From positions 16,379,188-16,443,187 of the forward strand of contig CM034101.1 of assembly GCA_019914945.1 (NCBI GenBank): a stretch of 64,000 bases of DNA, given 5' to 3'. Below, one piece after another: positions 1-11,337 of this stretch. The DNA comes from Typha latifolia (lineage: Eukaryota > Streptophyta > Magnoliopsida > Poales > Typhaceae). A program made the position numbers and the translations under genes. The number at the start of each line of letters is the position of its first letter. Position 1 is the stretch's first letter. The notes beneath the pieces are model-generated. The model worked only from the letters and a program-made list of their open reading frames with translations, had not been told where the DNA came from and searched no databases.

Positions 1-1573
1 TACTTATCAGAGCGGGATTTATCATTCTTGCTTTTTTTTTCTTTTTTTTTGTCATTCCATGTTCAACTTGAAACCTGGTCTACTTCTATAGATTTTGCTT
101 ATTATTGGGATTTTTCTTATTTCAAAATCAGTATTTGGATAATCGGAAAAAAAAATTTGCCAAAATAATTCCAATTATTACAAAATCAATGTTCATTAAT
201 ACCTTAGAGCAAGAAAAAAGACTACTAGTAAACAAACAGAAGACTGTAGTAGGGAAAATGCTAAGTCACTACGTATATGTCTTCTTATCATCTTATAAAA
301 ATTCTTCTCAATTCCCATAAAAGTGTAACATGGTATACATAGGAGCAAAGAATTTAAGAAGCAAATGCCGCAAGAAAAAGAACTTATGTACACCACAAAA
401 GAATAACAAACTCATATAATGTGTCAGCTGCAGCAAAAGATCACTATCTATGACACGATGGCATGTTGCGTATCACTATCTTTCCAAACCCATCATTGCA
501 ACAGAAAATTCACACCAAAATCATTAAATAGCATTAACTTGGTTCAATTCCACTAAAATGGACACTTTATCTTCCTTATGCGTAAGGAATTCTCGTGGCA
601 ACAAACACAAGACGGAGAGAAAGCATGTAACTGGATAATATTCAAGACTAAGAACATTTTTAGGACATGTGCTGTTAGAATATAAATATAAAAATTAACA
701 TTCTCTAATAGCTTAAGCTTTTAAAATAGTTAATGAGTTAATATGATATCAGAGTAAGAAGTCAGGTTTAAATCTTAATATCTTACTATGTCTATCTTTG
801 TCTAAAAATATAAACCTCCTGCTCATTTAATTCAAATCCACTTTTTAGACCTAATAAAATATGTCAACCCAGAAATAAAAGGAAGTGTTAAAATATAATA
901 TAAAAACTATCATTTCCTAACAGCTTAAGTTTTTAGAGTAGTCGGTTAGTTAATATTAGCAAAAGTCCTATGTTCGAATCTTGTCAAGCTCATCTATTAT
1001 TGAAAAATATAAAACCTCCACCCATTTAATTTAAATCTATTTATTGGACATCTTAAAATATCTCAAATTCACAAGTGAGAGAAAATATTAAAATATAAAA
1101 TATGAAAGTCACTATTCTTTAATAGCTTAAATTTTTAGAGCAGTTGATGAGTTAACATAGTATTAGAGTAAAAGGTTATGATTCAAATTCTGTTATGCTC
1201 ATCTTTATCTTAAAATATAAAATATCTACCTGTTTAATTCAAGTTCTACTTGTTAACCCTATAAAATGCCTCGAGTCCAATGGAAGGGGGAATGAGGGGA
1301 GTATTAAAATATAAATAGAAAAACTATCATTCTCTAATGGCTTAAACTTTTAAGATAGTTGGTGAGTTAACTTATTTCAAAACTTTCTTTATCATAAAAA
1401 TAAAACCCATTTATTCAAACAAGCAAGAAAAAGATAGTCATACAAAATCTACTTGTGCGGGTCAAAAAATATGTTGCAGTCAGTGGTTTAAGAAAATCAA
1501 TTAAAAGAGATGTAATATGAAAAATCAGGAAAAGTAGAAAACTAAGATCACTGTGTGCTAAGAGTCGACTTAC
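1..1573 (-). other. intron of the SAC phosphatase gene (continues off window)
   Basis: This stretch follows the second coding exon of the minus-strand SAC gene. It starts with a good donor (GTAAGT on the minus strand at 1573-1568) and reaches the window edge. I looked for the next expected SAC exon and did not find one, so the remaining exons probably lie outside. The sequence is very AT-rich and includes a family of ~210-bp repeats. Two short ORFs at 105-396 have no recognisable family and are taken as chance. Confidence 0.6.
675..1400. repeat. four diverged ~210-bp tandem repeats
   Basis: Four copies of one unit follow each other. Marker GCTTAA(G/A) falls at 711, 923, 1125 and 1340, giving periods of 212, 202 and 215 bp. 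Each copy has the order 'taayrgcttaa', 'agttaatat/agttaacat', a segment like TATCAGAG or GTTCGAATC, 'gctcat', then 'aaaatataaa-cctcc' and 'catttaattyaaat'. The fourth copy is truncated. The TATCAGAG segment resembles the initiator-tRNA primer site of LTR retroelements, so a retroelement origin is likely but unproven. Confidence 0.75.
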
Positions 1574-1958
1574 CTACTAAAAGCTTAAGCATTCCAATCA
1601 CACCAAACACAGTTCGAACTTTTGGAGACTGAACCGCGCTATGTTGTGGAAGCTCTTCTGTTTCCAGTAACATGTGTCAAAAAAGAACTGTCTAACGTCA
1701 ATCTTCAGATATAATGGCCGTTACAATATATAGTGGATTCCACGGGAAAAGAAAAAGAATCTATACGAATTACCCAAAGACAACATAATGAAAGAAAAAC
1801 AAACCAATTAGCTTCATTGATCCATCGGCACGACTAATTGATAGATATGAATCAGCAAGACTATCCACCGGCTCAAGAATGTATTTGTCTGGAAATTCCC
1901 ATAACCTCAGCCTCGTGTGGAGTTTCTGCGAAGAACTCGCGCTCTCTTTCGAATCCAT
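1574..1958 (-). CDS. SAC-domain phosphoinositide phosphatase, N-terminal part (partial gene)
   Basis: Two exons are visible: 1958-1805 (ATG, 51 codons plus one base) and 1657-1574, joined in phase. The protein begins MDSKESASSSQKLHTRLRLW and continues through WEFPDKYILEP, SRADGSMKLI, and in exon 2 SPKVRTVFGVIGMLKLLVG. This matches the start of the plant SAC6/7/8 subfamily (Sac1-like, ER or Golgi membrane), where a 'LxEFPDKYVxxP' block is followed by 'xxTIYGVxGxIRLLAG'. Members remove phosphates from phosphoinositides through a CX5R(T/S) catalytic motif, which lies in later exons beyond the left edge. The start is the first ATG after the predicted leader splice. Family membership is fairly sure; the exact paralogue is not. 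Confidence 0.72.
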
Positions 1959-1961
1959 AGC

Positions 1962-2500
1962 TGCTGAGTACACTTAAAACAAGACCCAAAAAAAAATCAC
2001 GGTCTTAAATAGCAACATGAGGGTTGCAAAGTTGCATCTCTTAACTATAAGAGAGATAAAGAACAAAAAAAAAACCAGTACTGCCCGGACCTTACGAAGA
2101 AATGTCGACAAAGAGAGAGTGAGAGATCAACTACTGGGATGCCAAGATCAAGTAACTTTAAACTGTTAGGAAACAAAACCAAAAGCATCAACTGATCACG
2201 AAATCGAATCGATCTAGGACCGAGGTCGTTTCCTATTTATCGCGTGTTATCCCAACTTATCTCGATTACAAAGTTATCGATCAGCGATCGAGAGAACCCT
2301 CCCGAAATCCAGATCAATAACAGAAACAGGAAACGAATCGTTGAGCACAGAGATCGAGATTCCACGAATAAACCCTATGACTGGATCGGAGACGATAGGA
2401 ATTTACCTTCGGCGAGTGCAGGACGGGGACGGTTGCGATCGTGGGAGAGGCGAGGGATGGGAAAGGCGAGATCGAGAGACGAGGGGGTATAAATAGGGGG
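1962..2500 (-). promoter_or_regulatory. leader intron and promoter of the SAC gene
   Basis: On the minus strand a donor (GAAG|GTAAAT, 2406) and acceptors just upstream of the ATG (ACTCAG or CAGCAG, 1961-1966) mark a likely leader intron of about 440 bp. A TATA-like element TATTTATA reads on the minus strand at 2495-2488 inside a purine-rich block, placing transcription start near 2460. The same box reads TATAAATA on the plus strand, but no plus gene follows. GC content rises around 2400-2600, as in many plant core promoters. Confidence 0.5.
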
Positions 2501-2599
2501 AGGGAGAGGACGTCGATGGAGTAGGGATCTGAGGCTCCGAGTCGTGCGGGGGAGGAGGACAGCGCAGGGCGGGAGGAGGGAGAGGGAGACCATGCGGCC

Positions 2600-4329
2600 C
2601 CTCCTTAATTATGTTTTTAATATTAATGATTGGTTTCGTGAATGGATTGACGGGAACATAGCTTATTAGATTTTTAATAAGTAATAGGATTGAAATATTG
2701 GGATTTTTTGCATTAATTTACCTTTAACTTTTAGTAACAATAAGATTAGACCCTTCTATGTAAATTATATTATTTTAGTTATAAAAGGAGGGTTTTTTAA
2801 TGCAATGCCCTTAAGTATTGTTATTCATGATTCTCCTTTATTCTTATATTTATAGGATAAAGTGAGAACTATAACTTAGAGATAGAAAAGTTCTAACCCC
2901 AAAAGTGGGAGATTGATGCTTAATCCCCTTTTATTATATTCTTTTACTCCACAAGGACCACAGAAATAGGAAAGATCCAACACAGGTTAACCATTCTTTT
3001 TTAAGCCAATTTATATACAAATCATGCACTACTGTGGCTTAACCGGATGAGGACATGTCGTCCACGCTTCAAAATCTTTCTGCCTACCATGTTGTTTCAA
3101 GTTATCCTTTGACTTTAATAATGCGAGGATTGGTAAAGATGGTGATGCTCTTTCCGTCTAATTGTAGCAGAGAAGCAAGGATGTCCATTACAACTCTTCT
3201 CATTACTTGTAACAAAGAGATGCAAATGTCAATTATGAGAAAACTCATCCATATCATGCAGTACTTACAGATGCCCAAGTATGATATCACTCTTATGCCA
3301 ATGTCAACTATGTCTCTGGAAAGCAAGGAATAGTTTGGTCCTCCTTCCTTCGCCTATGTTAATTATAGAGAGTTATTGAGTTTGGGTTTAGTTTAATTAG
3401 GTTTAAATTATAAATGAATCAATTCACCTATAAATTGTGTCCTGTTTATGACATGATAACTTTATAATATAATAACATATTTAAATAATCTGTTCTAACT
3501 CGTCTATGACTCAAAAAAAAAAAAAACTCGTTAGTAATTTAAAAAAACTTGTTTATAATCTAAAAAATTAGTTTATAATCCGGATAACTTATATCACTTC
3601 ATTTATTATTTATATAGCTATCCCACTAATCCCAGCTGATTGCATATCATATCTTTGGTCTGCTGCCGTCTTCTAGGAGATTTTGTCCTCAGGAGAAGAG
3701 ATGAAGGATTCACAGTGATTGTCGGTAGAAGCGACTGCTCTTCACGAAGGATAGGAGGGAATTGGAGCTTTCCAAGTTGGGAGGCACCACTACCTGATGG
3801 ATTTCCAATGATTCTCAGGTGATCGTCTTGGAAAGATTCAAATTTCAACTGCTCTATTATACTGTGAATCTCATTCTTACCTTGTATCAAGTTTGGTACG
3901 AGTACGTGCAAAAACACCTTAGCTCACTCTTTAACCACTTTTTATCCAAAAATAAGATCAAAATAAATACAGATGCCAAAATATCACAAATGTGCAGCCA
4001 ATGTGGATTTTGTGAGCCATTCCATGAACGGCAAAACAAGAGATCAGCGCAGAAAATAGACCAACCATCATTCATCAACAACATTAATACAATGATTTAA
4101 TCATTCTTTACTCCATTCTATAAAGGTTGGATTGTATCATCAAGTATGTTATTACACTGATAATAGAGTAACATAAATACTTCCATGCATATTATTTATA
4201 CCAAAAGTTCTCTCGATGAATTCAGATGTCCTTAGTATGATTAACATTGTTTACTGCAAGCACTAGGGCACCTTCTGTATAATTCTCTGTTAATCGCAAA
4301 CCCTTTGGTTGTTTGCACTTTGCACCATC
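2600..4329. other. spacer between the SAC and catalase genes
   Basis: AT-rich spacer between the SAC promoter and the catalase stop codon. Poly(A) tracts occur near 3512-3525. Two ORFs of 92-99 codons (3055-3333 plus, 3618-3917 minus) overlap antisense ORFs and match no family I know. A plus frame at about 3110-3340 reads like broken coding sequence and is discussed in the findings. The catalase 3' UTR should extend from 4329 leftwards; no clear end was identified. Confidence 0.5.
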
Positions 4330-7300
4330 TTACATGCTCGGCTTGATACTAAGGCGGGTGGCGAGCTTCTGACCAAGAGACCTGTCACACTGCACGGTGC
4401 ACACAGGAAAAGATATCCATCAGAAACTAAAATCGCACAAAAAGAAAAAAAGAATTTGTGGGCCAAGTAGTCCATCTAAAAGCGATATTAATTGGTAAAC
4501 TTTTGAATCCATATGGAACTCGTCAATGTAGAACAAACAGCAGCCCTAAAGTCTGTACCTTTTCAAGTTCAAATCAACTGAATGAAAACATCTGTTTTTA
4601 CAGGCATTCACGAATATTCTAGAAAAGAAAATTAATTCATAGAAAATTCTTAAAACATTTTAATCTATCCCTCTGCCTTTCTTCTAAAACTCCGGTGTGT
4701 ACCGGATTTCTCCCTCATTCTAGCTTTGTGCAAAATAAACATAAGATATATAGTTATTGAAATTGCATGGCTAACCTGAGACCAGTAAGATATCCAAATG
4801 CTCCTGATTTCATGAGTGACCCTAGGGTCAGACAATGCCTCAACCCATCTTTGGATGAATCTATCTTGCCTGGAAAAGAGATTAAAAGAACTCTATGAAA
4901 TAGATACCTATGTGCACATTATATAACATTTAAGAGCAACGATTACAGACCTGGCAGGGTCAAATGAGCGGTATCTTTCTCCAGGCTGCTTAAAGTTATT
5001 CTCCTTTGCAATTACACACTGCAATGTACAGCCATGAAAAGTAAATTTATTAGCATATGTAGAAAAACAAGTCATTAACAAAGTCATCTTATGATCATCC
5101 CTTAGAACTTATTGGTTGTACGGAGATTTAAAAGAAAATGAAATTTCCTGTCTATACAATAACAAACATCTTTTTTAGATTAAAAAAATTATTTTAGTTT
5201 GAAGGTGCTTTGGAGTTTGGACACAAACTTAAAATCATGTTGTAAATGAATTTAAAATACACATATATAATCATTGTCTCATACAAAAGGTTCATAGATT
5301 TGTCTCTATTGCAACTCACCTTCTCACGCCGTCCAGTCAGAACACGTGATGGTATGGGGAACCTCTCTGCATGTCGAGCAGGATCATATCTTGAAGGGAA
5401 ATAATTCACCTGAAAAAACAACCCATCACATGAATGTAAGGTTTTAACTAGTTAAGCAAAAGTCAGCTCAGCATTAGAAAAGAGCAGAACCATGTACCTC
5501 CTCATCCCTGTGCATGAAATTCATAAACCCATCATGGTGGTTGTTGTGATGAGCACACTTGGGAGCATTTGCTGGAAGCATCAGATAGTTTGGGCCTAGA
5601 CGGTGCCTCTGGGTATCGGCATAAGAGAAAACCCTGGTCTGGAGCAGCTTATCATCTGAGTAATGGATACCAGGCACCACAATAGCAGGACAGAAAGCCA
5701 GCTGTTCATTCTCAGCAAAGAAGTTGTCAATGTTCTTGTTCAAAACCAGGCGCCCAACAGGCTGGAGAGGCAAGATGTCTTCCGGCCATGTCTTGGTGAC
5801 ATCAAGTGGATCAAAGTCAAATCTATCTTCATGATCAGGATCAATGGTCTGAATGTAAAGCTTCCATTCTGGGTAATTTCCAGCAGCAATGGAATCATAA
5901 AGATCCTTGGTGGCATGGCTATGGTTAGTACCTCCAACAATGACGGCCTCATCATCCAGCAATGATTTCACTCCGCAAGTTGGTCGCCAATGGAACTTAA
6001 CATAATGAGCTTTTCCTTCCTTGCTGATGAGTGTATAAGTGTTGACACCAGAACCGTCCATGTGCCTGTAGTCCGCTGGAATACCAACATCATCAAAGAG
6101 AAAAGTGAACATGTGCAAGCTTTCTGGGTGGTGTGAGAAGAAGTCAACAATCCTCCAGTTCTCCTGAATGTGGGATTTTGGGTTTGGTTTGAGAGCATGG
6201 ACCATGTCAGGAAACTTCATCCCATCCCGGACAAAGAACACAGGGAAGTTATTTCCAACAAGATCAAAATTACCCTGAGAACATGCACAAGGTATTTGTT
6301 ATTATTGACTATCTTCATTCAGTTTTAAGACCAAATGACATAAAACTATCCAAGCCAATGTGATGGCATTCAAAGATTGCATCTCCAAGAAAAGTTTGAC
6401 AAACTGAGTAAGTTGAGTGCCTATGCAAACAGGCAAGAGCTTTTACCTCTCTAGTGTAAAACTTCACAGCAAAACCTCTTGGATCTCTCAAGGTTTCAGG
6501 ACTTCCACGCTCATGAATAACAGTTGAAAATCTAACAATGATGGGGGTTTGAACCCCTGGAGCACGAAGAAAATCGGCACAAGTGAGGTGAGAGACATCA
6601 TGAGTGACCTCAAAGAAGCCCTTGGCACTAGCTCCCCTGGCATGAACAACACGTTCTGGAATGCGCTCTCTATCAAACTGAGCAAGCTTTTCAATGAGAT
6701 GGTAATCCTCGAGAAGAATAGGCCCTTTTCAATGAAAACAGTCATCATTAAACTTAAAATATCAATTGAAGAATTGAACCCACAATAATTTCTAAATTAA
6801 AGTCCAGCAATGAAGCACTGCAGTTTCAAAAAGAAAAGGATAGCTTCTACAAACTCAGTGCCCTACCAGACTCGAGTAAGAATATTATTCAAATAATTCT
6901 TAGCCATAGAAGGAATCATGTTATTGGAAATCTCAAGACATTTATGCAATATAAAATAGAACATCGCACGCACACTATGCACAGTTCACAGACAATCTAA
7001 ACAAATCAGGTCACCTATATCATTATCATAACATAATGTAATTTAATAAACATGCAACATCACATGATCATAGCCTATATATGAATACGAGATTTTAATT
7101 GCAAAATATTATTTATGACCAAAGGAATGGCATATGTCAAATTGACGATACCCAACCAATTAGAACAATAAGAACATGATCCACAGAAAATGATATAAAA
7201 AAATCCATTTCCAATGATGATTAAGCATCTTGTTTATGTGTCATGAAAAATAGTAATAAACAAGAGTAAAAGAAAACAATGTTGTAACAAAGCTTGACTT

Positions 7301-8576
7301 ATGGAAAGCATGACTGAAACATTACAAAATCTAGTAATAAACATTCAAACAGCATACACGAAATAATCATCATAGTAAAAGATAAAAAAAATTTAGCTCT
7401 CCATCAGACTCCATGACTTCAACCTATATTCATACATCAAGAAGCTCCTGCCTCCAATCCATTTATGACATCAAAGTTCCATGTTTAAAAATAGAAAATT
7501 TTCAAATCAGACCTTCTATTTTTCTTTAAAGATTTTGTAACTAGACCCCTTATTTTTTCTTATAATTTCCATGACATCCTGAGTTAAATAAACCCAACTA
7601 TTTTCAAACGGAAAAGTATTAGAAATTTTCCAAGCGTAAATAGTTATTTAGTTAGTAGAGTTACATAAACTATAAATCTAAAATTAACGGTAGTAATTCA
7701 AAAATAATAGTAGGGTGTTATGTAAAAATTATTGGGAAAATAAGGAGTCTAGTTACAAAATCCTTAATAGGGTGTTAATTAGAAAATAGTGAAAATGTTG
7801 GGCATGATTCGAAAATTTCCATACCTGCGACAAATAAAAGAAGAAAGCACCAAAAAAGAAGAAAATCTAATTGTTTCATAGAAGAAAAAACATATGCCCT
7901 ATATTACCTCGGGAACCAACAGTGTATGAGGAATTATTGTTCCAAACTGGGGCACCAGAATTTGTGGTCCAGAAAGGGGAACTGTAGGCACTCGAAGGGC
8001 GATGCTGCAGGCAAATCAAAATCCAATTAGAGAGTACATTAAATAACAGAAATCGCATAAGCATAAACCAACCTCAGGTTGGGCATGATAACTAATAAGA
8101 CAAGCAAAACAGATAAAGAAGAAAACAAAGTGGGCCAAAATCTTCCAAAGGCGGACCTCGACATGGACAGACACAAAGCAAGATTACCAAGAGCCAAGCA
8201 CAGATTAAGATAGGAAAAAAAGATAAAACCTCGTAAAATAACTAAAATCAAGAGGAAATTATCAAAATCAAAAGAGACCTAAGATCATCAAAGCAAGCAA
8301 GGCTTGCATTTCCTTTGGGATCAACATGAAAAGCCTAAGAAGAAACCGAGACTTTTACTCAGATACCAAAGGAACACAACAATTGGATGGAATAACGGAC
8401 GAAAGTTTTACTCGGATTTCGAAAGAACCCAACGACCGACTAGATTAGAGAAGTGAGAGAAACAAAAACCATCACCCAACCCACATACCTAAGATTGCTA
8501 GAAACCAAAACAAAAGGCCAACTAAAAAGTAATTTGTTTACTAATTAGCAGGAGCCGGTACCTTGTATGGATCCAT
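4330..8576 (-). CDS. CAT: catalase, 492 aa, eight exons
   Basis: Peroxisomal haem enzyme that splits hydrogen peroxide into water and oxygen. Exons on the minus strand: 8576-8562, 8004-7908, 6724-6447, 6274-5498, 5409-5320, 5018-4951, 4869-4776, 4389-4330. All junctions are GT-AG and in phase; the sum is 1479 nt. The protein starts [17 protein letters not shown] and ends [14 protein letters not shown]. Catalytic His65 sits in [11 protein letters not shown], Asn138 in VGNNFPVFF and the haem-ligand Tyr348 in [11 protein letters not shown], at the usual numbering of plant catalases. Length 492 aa and seven introns match the ancestral plant catalase gene. The first exon codes for only five residues. 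The C-terminal QKL...PSM region is the likely peroxisome-targeting area. Whether it is CAT1-, CAT2- or CAT3-like cannot be settled here. Confidence 0.97.
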
Positions 8577-8682
8577 GGCCGCGAAATCACCGACGAGGGC
8601 AATGAGATGCTCTTCCTCGGAGATAAGAACGGGGGGAATCCTCACGCAACTACGTCCGCGAGATTTCTCGACCCGGAGGGGC

Positions 8683-8765
8683 ATTTATAAGAGAGAGAGA
8701 TTGAAGAGAGGCTTGGGCCAGTTGTATCGACCTGGGCCCCACGATGGTTTGGTGGTACGTGTCAC
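8683..8765 (-). promoter_or_regulatory. catalase core promoter
   Basis: On the minus strand TATAAAT lies at 8689-8683, about 110 bp upstream of the catalase ATG, so the leader would be roughly 75-85 nt. Upstream at 8755-8761 is ACGTGTC on the plus strand, an ABRE/G-box-like core. Roles are inferred from motif and position only. Confidence 0.6.
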
Positions 8766-11337
8766 TCGATTAGCGGGTCTATGGCGTGTTCTCATCCATT
8801 CGCTCCTCTTGTCCATCTTTAACACTACTACCGTCTCGCTCCACTCGTGAGATATACCGTACGAGATAAAGCGAATTCGGTTCAAATTAAATCGAGATAA
8901 TGGTAAAAGACTATTTATGTATCTTTGAGCCCCATACTCTTTTGTTTATAACAATATAATTGTTATATGTTTGATTTGATTCAGATGAGCAAATCTAATT
9001 TCTTATCTAATATATGGCACTTCTCTTTATCATCTACTCCTACAATATAGGATCTTAGTCCGTTAAGATGAAAAGACTTAATGCATAATTTTCAAGTAAT
9101 AATTACATTAATACCTTCTGTTTTCCATAATATACTCTCTCATTTTTATTTTCTTCGATACATATTGGTCCTAAAAAATTATAAAAAATCTCTAACCCTC
9201 TTATAATATTAACACAAAAAAAATAGGTAATTATTTTATTCTTAACATGACACTTATACATAGTCGAATAACCAATAGAAATAATATTTTTAGAAATTTC
9301 TCATAGTTAAATACCATAAAAAAGAGATTAAAGGTATACGTAAAATAGTATAATTATCCTTACGTAGCAAGAGACTATTATCTTGCCATGTCGACAGCCT
9401 TCGTACTATGAGATTTAATTATAACCAACTTGATCAGACAACTTGTCTGACTCACTCCAAAGCTGTGCCAGTGCCAGACTTATAACAACACTTTATTTAA
9501 AAAAATAAAATTTTATTCCATTAAGTAAACGGTGGGTCTCGGGAATCGAGAAGGCATCCGAAGATGTTCACACAGGATCCAGCACCATCGCGGCGCATCT
9601 CGCGCATCATTCGTTCCTATCGCGATAAAATCTGTGAATGATCCCAAGGAATACAAGAACTACGTTCACAAATATTTAATTTAAATTAGGCTGGCTTATC
9701 CCCTGTTCATTTTTTATGAATGCCAGGCATTGATAGCTCCTTATCCCTTTGGGCTTTTCTATAACAGAACCCATAGCCACTGGTCTCCGGATGACGTGGA
9801 TTCATACTTTAAAATCCACGTCGGGCCTTTTGTTCGGTATGTGTGCTCGACTTAGATTGCTGTGGAATTGCAGCACTTCGGGGTAGGTGTGGGTCCAAAA
9901 AATAGAAGACATGGTAGTGTGGACGCCATGACTTGCACTGGCGGAGAAGCTGGGCCACAAAGGAGCGTCTCCAAGGTATACCAACGAGCTATGAAAAATA
10001 ATTAGAGAGAATAAAAGGACGAATACTTTTTTAGAATGATTATATCTTGACCTTCTTAATTATCATTTTATATATTTTTTACCCTATTAAAATAAATATA
10101 TCTTTTAAACTACTTAAATATATCACTAAGTTTTCTCCCTTCATATTTTATTACAAATTTCGATAAATATAAAACTTAAAGACCTTACTAGCCTAATAGC
10201 TAGACAAAATTATTTCTCTCTTCTTTAATAGCATTGCTTGTCTAATATCAAATTCTAAATTAATTTCCCTAACCAGTTTAAAATTAACTTCTAATAAAAT
10301 ATAGCAAACTAGTAAAAAATATTTATCTAGTGAAGAGAGTTTAATGATACTATTAAATAATTCTAAGAGATGTATATGCCCAATTTTTTCTTTAAATTGA
10401 TACGAAATGACAGTATGAGGGGTCCTTAACCTAAAAATTCTGGCCGGTGGCTCCAATATATCCCAAGAGCCAAGTAACAGAGGTCACTCATAACATCCCC
10501 CAAAGGATTATTTATTTATTTATTTCTTTTTGGATTCGCATCACTTTCAACAGTCTTACCAACTGAACAAAAATATAAACAAGATACAAGCAGTTGCTCA
10601 AAGCTACTGAGACCACAGATTAACACTCGATGCCAAATAGATATTTGCCAGGTAAAGAATGGACATGGAAGAAACAACTTTATCATAGTAACCCAGTTTT
10701 CCAAACTTTCACGATTCACGGTACAATCAAAGATAGAAGATTTCGACATAGCAGAGGAATTTGTACCAGAATACTGCGACATCGAATTTGCAAGATCCAG
10801 GTTGTTATAACTATAAGTGGGTAGGGGATCAGTGAATTGGGTAACAAGTCAATTAAAAAACCCACACTGCAACTCTTGCAAGTTCTCCAGTCTCCTCCGG
10901 ATAGTGGCCCATCTTTCATGTCTAAGGGACAAATTATAAATGTATCTACTGTAATCTATCTGGTAATACAACTCTCCCTCAAACACCAATTTGACTCATT
11001 TTATTATAACAATAACTGGAGAAAACGCACTCAGCACGCTGAGTAAGGATCACATGAGAGAGAACAAAAGGAGGTGCATACAGGCAATAAGATAAAAGAT
11101 TTTAATATGTTTATGTACAACAATCATAGTACGGATACAGCATCCCAACTAAAAGACATAACAAAACCTCCAATGCAAGTTTAGACTCTTCCACCAATAT
11201 CTCTATTTATTTCATTTTGAAAACAGAAGCTGAATCTGTGTTTTGGCATCTTCACGGCAATAAGGTGAAACTGGCTGGCCTTACAAGAGTGAACGATAAA
11301 GGCTGACATGAAATATGAAGACATAATTGGTGAATAG
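8766..11337. other. spacer between the catalase promoter and the DSK2 3' end
   Basis: About 2.5 kb with no gene I can support. The sequence is AT-rich, with more GC-rich patches near 9530-9640 and 9780-9980. Short ORFs (9802-9984 minus, 10193-10456 minus, 10516-10824 on both strands) show no family motif and no splice-consistent continuation. The right end (about 11050-11337) is likely DSK2 3' UTR. Confidence 0.5.

Noticed and set aside
961..1000. tRNA-like GTTCGAATC segment
   Set aside because: It has a T-loop-like string but no acceptor or anticodon stem around it, and it recurs within the repeat units; not a tRNA gene.
3618..3917. 99-codon minus ORF between the SAC and catalase genes
   Set aside because: No recognisable motif, overlaps two plus ORFs, and no splice-consistent neighbours; treated as chance or a decayed remnant.
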